Source: Candidatus Poribacteria bacterium
GTDB lineage: Bacteria > Poribacteria > WGA-4E > WGA-3G
Direction: 5' to 3'
DNA: 64,000 nucleotides
Assembly (NCBI GenBank): GCA_022821965.1
Contig: JAJECN010000056.1
Location: 1 to 64,000, forward strand
Part shown: positions 60,113 to 64,000 of the stretch, in pieces
How positions within the stretch are numbered: position 1 is the stretch's first letter
Layout: each line of letters begins with the position of its first letter
The notes under the pieces: model-generated
Told to the model about the DNA's origin: nothing
Seen by the model: the letters and a program-made list of their open reading frames with translations, nothing else
Database searches by the model: none
Translations under genes and position numbers: made by a program

Positions 60113-61669
60113 ATGAGAAATGACAATATTGAACTAATTCAACGTATTCTTGAAGGCGACGACGCTGCTTTTGCGTGTTTGGTTAAAAAGTACCAGAAGC
60201 GGGTTCACGCGCTTGCATGGCGAAAAATAGGAGATTTCCATATCGCTGAAGATATTACGCAGGAAACGTTCCTAAAGGTCTATCGCAAATTGGCAACGCT
60301 GAAAAATCCAAGTCAGTTTCCGGGATGGCTTTACGTTATTACTAACAGCTGCTGCCTCGCGTGGCTTCGCAAGAAACGGATCCAAACGCAATCCTTGGAG
60401 GAAATAGATATGGCAATAGCAGAGAGAGCTTCTTACTCCAGATACGTAGCTACAGAGCAAGCGGAAAGTGCTGCAGAGGCAAAACGCGAATTAGTCAAAA
60501 ACTTATTGGCGAAGTTGAAGGAAAGCGATCGCACTGTTGTCACGCTCTACTACTTCGGCGAAATGACCTATGAAGAGATAGGCGCGTTTTTAGGGATGTC
60601 CGCCGATACAGTTCGGATGCGTGTCCGCCGCGCACTGCAACGCTTAAAAAAGCACGAACCGATGATTCGCGAGGCACTGGGCAGTTTCCAACTGTCGCCC
60701 AATTTAACCGAAAACATCATGCGCGAAATTCCGCGTATCAAACCCTTATCTCCTACCGGAGGGAACCCACCGGTAGTGCCGTGGGCAATTGCGACTTCAA
60801 CCGCTGTTCTGATTGTGATGATGCTCGGCATCAGCAACCAATACTTAGCGCGTTTCCAGCGGCCTTACAGTTTTGATGCTACATCTGAGATGACTGTCGA
60901 GCTTATTGATGTCCCCTTTATTCTTGATCTCACATCAAAGCCTGATGCCCGAAATCAGTTTGGAAATACAGACGGCACCAATAAGAGGCGTAGTACAGGT
61001 GCGAAACTTAACGATATTCTTGAATCACACTTTAATGCGATTGGCGGTCTCGCGCGGCTCTCAGAAATTCGGAATATCCAACGTTCCGGCAACGCACAAC
61101 TCACACAATGGAATGGACAACCCGTGAATGAATCGGGTCGCGTTGAAATAGCAGCAGTCGTTGGAAAAAAATCGTATAACCAACACGACTTCGGTCAACT
61201 TTTCAGTGAAACCAGTGTCTGGAATGGTGTAGGAGGTTGGAAATCCGTTATGGGAAGCAGTCCAACACTCCTTCCAGAAACAGAATATGGGCGTGCCAAA
61301 AGCACAACCTATATGGATCCATTACAGGCAATCTACGAAGAATTTGGTAGCAGTGTATTTCAACAAATTGAAGATGAACTGTTCCGAGGTAAGGAATGCT
61401 TGGTGATTCGAGTTATTGACTCGGAAGATGTATTCTATATTGATAAGGTTTCCAACCAACTCGTCGGAGCGAAGACCACCTATACAGGTCTGAACGTCAA
61501 AAATGCTATCGCGGTCCTTCACTATGCCGATTATACAGATTATGAAGGTGTAATGTTGCCCAATTCCTACGAAATCTTTATTGGGGACGGGGCTTTAACG
61601 GTCAATTACACCATTACAAAAACGGAGATTGACGGTGCGTTAGACGAGACGATTTTTGAGAAACCGTGA
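60113..61669 (+). CDS. ECF sigma factor fused to membrane segment and extracytoplasmic domain
   Basis: A 518-residue protein. Residues 1-185 are a complete ECF sigma factor: region 2 (AFACLVKKYQKRVHALAWRK...EDITQETFLKVYRKL) and region 4 (RTVVTLYYFGEMTYEEIGAFLGMSADTVRMRVRRAL). A Pro-rich link leads to one membrane segment (about 221-241, VVPWAIATSTAVLIVMMLGI), then about 270 residues that would lie in the periplasm and resemble the LolA/lipoprotein-sorting fold (LNDILESHFNAIGGLARLSEIRNI, IDSEDVFYIDKVSNQLVG). Sigma factor, anchor and possible sensor are thus one chain, while usually a separate anti-sigma factor spans the membrane. AGAGGTG precedes ATG 60113. The next gene is a TonB-dependent receptor, as in FecI-FecR-FecA systems. 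Confidence 0.9.
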   Translation: MRNDNIELIQRILEGDDAAFACLVKKYQKRVHALAWRKIGDFHIAEDITQETFLKVYRKLATLKNPSQFPGWLYVITNSCCLAWLRKKRIQTQSLEEIDMAIAERASYSRYVATEQAESAAEAKRELVKNLLAKLKESDRTVVTLYYFGEMTYEEIGAFLGMSADTVRMRVRRALQRLKKHEPMIREALGSFQLSPNLTENIMREIPRIKPLSPTGGNPPVVPWAIATSTAVLIVMMLGISNQYLARFQRPYSFDATSEMTVELIDVPFILDLTSKPDARNQFGNTDGTNKRRSTGAKLNDILESHFNAIGGLARLSEIRNIQRSGNAQLTQWNGQPVNESGRVEIAAVVGKKSYNQHDFGQLFSETSVWNGVGGWKSVMGSSPTLLPETEYGRAKSTTYMDPLQAIYEEFGSSVFQQIEDELFRGKECLVIRVIDSEDVFYIDKVSNQLVGAKTTYTGLNVKNAIAVLHYADYTDYEGVMLPNSYEIFIGDGALTVNYTITKTEIDGALDETIFEKP

Positions 61670-61807
61670 GCTTTCAGTATTATCTGCGAATGCAGATGAT
61701 TGCAACTGACGATCAACACGCCATTAAACATGCCAGATTGACGATTTTCAGGCATTCCAGTTTTTACACCTGTCACAAATCTATTCTATCTATAGGAAAA
61801 CTCACCC

Positions 61808-64000
61808 ATGAAATTTTGTTTATACCTTGTCCTATTTATTGGGATCATGATGCCGTTCTCTGTTTTCGCTGAAGCAAACACCGCTAAAGCGGATAAGTCC
61901 GAAAGCACTCAACAACCCGTCTCGCCTACCACTGGTGATATAGAAGGTACTGTCTACTCAGAGGACACTGACACGCCGTTAGTTGCGGTAGAGGTGCACT
62001 GCATTGAAATCGATGGGTCTACGAGAACCGACGCGTCCGGGAATTTTCAGTTTATCAGTATCGCACCTGGCACCTATACCCTCTCGATTATGCACGCAAC
62101 GTCTAAGACACCGACGACCGCGAAAGTAGAGGTCACAGCCGGTAATACCACGCAGATAAAAATATATGTCGGAACAACCGTCCAGCTCGAAACAGTGGTT
62201 GTGGAAGGACAACAGCTTCCACCAACAATCAGTCGTAAAGTGATGCGAGGTAGTGAAATGATACGGATCCCCAGTGCCGGTCGTGATGCACTCAGAGCTA
62301 TCACCACACTACCAGGAATCGGTGTTCCCAACGATTTCCTTCGCGCCCTCCATATCCGCGGGAGCGCGCCTGGCGACACGCGTATTTATCTCGACAGAAC
62401 CCCGCTCGGCTATCCGTTTCATTTTGGTGGACTCTTTTCAACGACGCATTCGGATAGTATTGAAGATATCCATGTGTATGCAGCCGGCTACGGTGCCGAA
62501 TTCGGATTGGATTCACAATCGATTATTGACATCCACACACGTGAACGGTTGAATAAAAAATGGGCAGGTGTTTTAGACTTCAACTTTATATCACCGTACG
62601 GATTCTTTGAAACCCAAATTGGAGAAAAAGGATACGCATCCATCGCTGGACGGTTCACCACATATAATCTCATACTCCAATTTTTCTTTGATTCTACATT
62701 TCCCACTTGGTCAGATTATCAACTCAAATTTGCTTATCAGCTCACCGATAAACATCACTTAACCTTCAACGGCATCGGTGCTACAGATCATTTTGACTTC
62801 TCCGACACTGAATCCTCCGCGTATTTCAAAAACGGGTTTCAGGCAGAAGGTATCCATCTCCGTTCGCATCTCACCAATACACTCACATCCCATCTATCGC
62901 TTACACGTTCCTATAACTTTCTGAATAGCAATTTCGGTATCGCTCCAAGCCAAGACGATGTCTTGCCAAGCGAAAAATTTATCTACGCTGCTGTCCAAGT
63001 CAACGTCCCAACGTATACACTTCGCGAAGACCTATCTTATAAACTCACACCTACCTTTCAATTCGAGCTGGGATTTATCTTCGCCTTCAGTCCAGCCGAA
63101 AGCACCACACATACCTTTCTTCCGCAGAACATCAGTTCCGATGATGAGAAACTCATTTGGAAAGAGGAATTCGACACATTTCATTACGACTTCCAACAGG
63201 CAGAAGGATACTTACAAGCACGCTACGATCCGCTACCCTTTCTGTCGGTTGCCTTGGGTGTACGACTTGATTACCTCAATTTGACGGATGAACTCTCAAT
63301 TCAACCGCGCGGAAGCCTTAGTATCACGCTCCCAACAACTTCCACGCTCCGATTCGCCTACGGCAGATACGAACAAAGCCCCTTCGCGTATCAAGTCCTC
63401 AAAACGAGCGGAAATAGAGATCTGAAATCAGGCATCGCCGAGCATTATGTCATTGAACTTGAACATGAACTCTCACCGCAAACTGAACTTAAAGCTGCAC
63501 TCTATTACAAAGACCTGAAAAATTTAGTCACTCGATCTGTCAACACTGATACCCTTTTTAACGACTCGGATACGCCGCTCACAACGCCATATCGCAATCA
63601 AGGCACAGGTTTTGTGAACGGAGTAGAATTCTTTCTGCGACACCGTGTGAGCGAAAAGTTTTTCGGATGGCTCTCATACGCCTACACGCACGCTGAGCGA
63701 CAGGAGACACCCAGCACTCGGTACAAACCGTTTCTCTTTGACAATACACACATTATCAGCCTCGTTGCAAACTACAGCCCAACACTTAAAAACGATATCG
63801 GTGCAAAGTGGCAATATGTCAGTGGCACCTCCGCCGTTCCGCTCAGCACGCTCCTAATGATTCAAGACCCCGTGACGCTCAGTATGCATCCTCTCCTCTC
63901 CGATGTCGCTGGTGCGATTGCACCAGCTGCGTTTCAAGCATATCACCGCTTAGACCTCCGATTGAGTCGCAAGAGAACCCAATGGGGCATCCCTATAACA
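61808..64000 (+). CDS. TonB-dependent receptor with carboxypeptidase-regulatory-like N-terminus (runs off the window)
   Basis: An outer-membrane active transporter. The frame is open from ATG 61808 to the last base (731 codons seen, no stop). Order: signal peptide (residues 1-22, ending VFAEA), a beta-sandwich of the carboxypeptidase D regulatory type (about 40-112: GDIEGTVYSEDTDTPL, TDASGNFQFISIAPGTYTL), a TonB-box-like ETVVVEG, the plug domain (ALHIRGSAPGDTRIYLD, YPFHFGGLFSTTHSDSIEDI, GLDSQSIIDI) and the beginning of the beta-barrel with alternating aromatic strands. AGGA stands 10 bases upstream. It follows the sigma-sensor gene by 138 bases; the substrate cannot be told. Confidence 0.9.
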   Translation, partial: MKFCLYLVLFIGIMMPFSVFAEANTAKADKSESTQQPVSPTTGDIEGTVYSEDTDTPLVAVEVHCIEIDGSTRTDASGNFQFISIAPGTYTLSIMHATSKTPTTAKVEVTAGNTTQIKIYVGTTVQLETVVVEGQQLPPTISRKVMRGSEMIRIPSAGRDALRAITTLPGIGVPNDFLRALHIRGSAPGDTRIYLDRTPLGYPFHFGGLFSTTHSDSIEDIHVYAAGYGAEFGLDSQSIIDIHTRERLNKKWAGVLDFNFISPYGFFETQIGEKGYASIAGRFTTYNLILQFFFDSTFPTWSDYQLKFAYQLTDKHHLTFNGIGATDHFDFSDTESSAYFKNGFQAEGIHLRSHLTNTLTSHLSLTRSYNFLNSNFGIAPSQDDVLPSEKFIYAAVQVNVPTYTLREDLSYKLTPTFQFELGFIFAFSPAESTTHTFLPQNISSDDEKLIWKEEFDTFHYDFQQAEGYLQARYDPLPFLSVALGVRLDYLNLTDELSIQPRGSLSITLPTTSTLRFAYGRYEQSPFAYQVLKTSGNRDLKSGIAEHYVIELEHELSPQTELKAALYYKDLKNLVTRSVNTDTLFNDSDTPLTTPYRNQGTGFVNGVEFFLRHRVSEKFFGWLSYAYTHAERQETPSTRYKPFLFDNTHIISLVANYSPTLKNDIGAKWQYVSGTSAVPLSTLLMIQDPVTLSMHPLLSDVAGAIAPAAFQAYHRLDLRLSRKRTQWGIPIT

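Overview
The window looks like chromosomal DNA of an uncultured, diderm, aerobic or microaerobic bacterium of moderate GC content. The gene style (four PhyH-type dioxygenases, a sulfatase, a MFS/spermidine-synthase/TPR fusion, an AAA-ATPase/nuclease fusion, an ECF sigma factor with a membrane and extracytoplasmic domain, Uma2, and many intergenic palindromic repeats) is what I associate with Candidatus Poribacteria or a close relative. That assignment is an inference from gene content, not a measured match. I saw no phage, IS transposase, CRISPR array, rRNA or tRNA.

Layout. 1-430: a start-of-gene fragment on the minus strand preceded by a perfect 18-bp hairpin. 430-2363 (minus): a patatin-like lipase and a DUF4268 nuclease-fold protein as a two-gene unit. 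2440-5259 (plus): Tat-exported Fe/Mn superoxide dismutase, Tat-exported sulfite-oxidase-like enzyme and a PhyH dioxygenase. 5245-6558 (minus): PBP4-type D,D-carboxypeptidase. 6687-9012: citramalate synthase (pyruvate route to isoleucine) and a Cys4 protein. 9149-11639 (minus): sugar-nucleotide epimerase, coiled-coil membrane protein and cysteine-less thioredoxin-fold protein. 11795-15408 (plus): unknown helical protein, esterase-TPR protein, MazG and a nucleotidyltransferase. 16182-16527: a consensus sigma-54 promoter and structured leader before an otherwise easily missed 50-residue membrane peptide. 16560-20818 (plus): endonuclease V, unknown protein, sulfatase, aminotransferase. 20889-26799: two PhyH enzymes, a lipoprotein solute-binding protein, a purine permease and a 2-hydroxyacid dehydrogenase. 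26875-41368 (minus): Der, AI-2E-family transporter, dicarboxylate symporter, Uma2, AspRS, MFS/spermidine-synthase/TPR protein, AAA-nuclease protein, TrmJ. 41445-47751 (plus): gap, tpiA, secG, membrane protein, Dam-type methylase, Gfo/Idh/MocA oxidoreductase, UxaC-like protein. 47766-58431 (minus): small MazG-like protein, then a large transglutaminase / circularly permuted ATP-grasp / alpha-E / DUF2126 amidoligase cluster. 58735-64000: a fourth PhyH, then an ECF sigma-membrane-sensor fusion directly ahead of a TonB-dependent receptor that runs off the window.

Three themes stand out. (1) A family of palindromic repeats built from variants of GGTTATCGG/GTCAGTTATC lies between genes at 25.7-33.3 kb, and two copies appear to be read in frame inside Der and inside the MFS/spermidine-synthase protein, like the protein-coding palindromic elements of Rickettsia. 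(2) Several conserved proteins in the same stretch carry domain-sized insertions (a propeller-like domain in the AI-2E transporter, about 100 residues in the DAACS symporter, about 78 residues in AspRS). (3) The 48-58 kb cluster is a complete and partly duplicated predicted amide-ligase/peptide system in which a repeated leader element supplies the ribosome binding site of several genes. The single-polypeptide sigma factor/sensor next to a TonB receptor is the fourth notable system.
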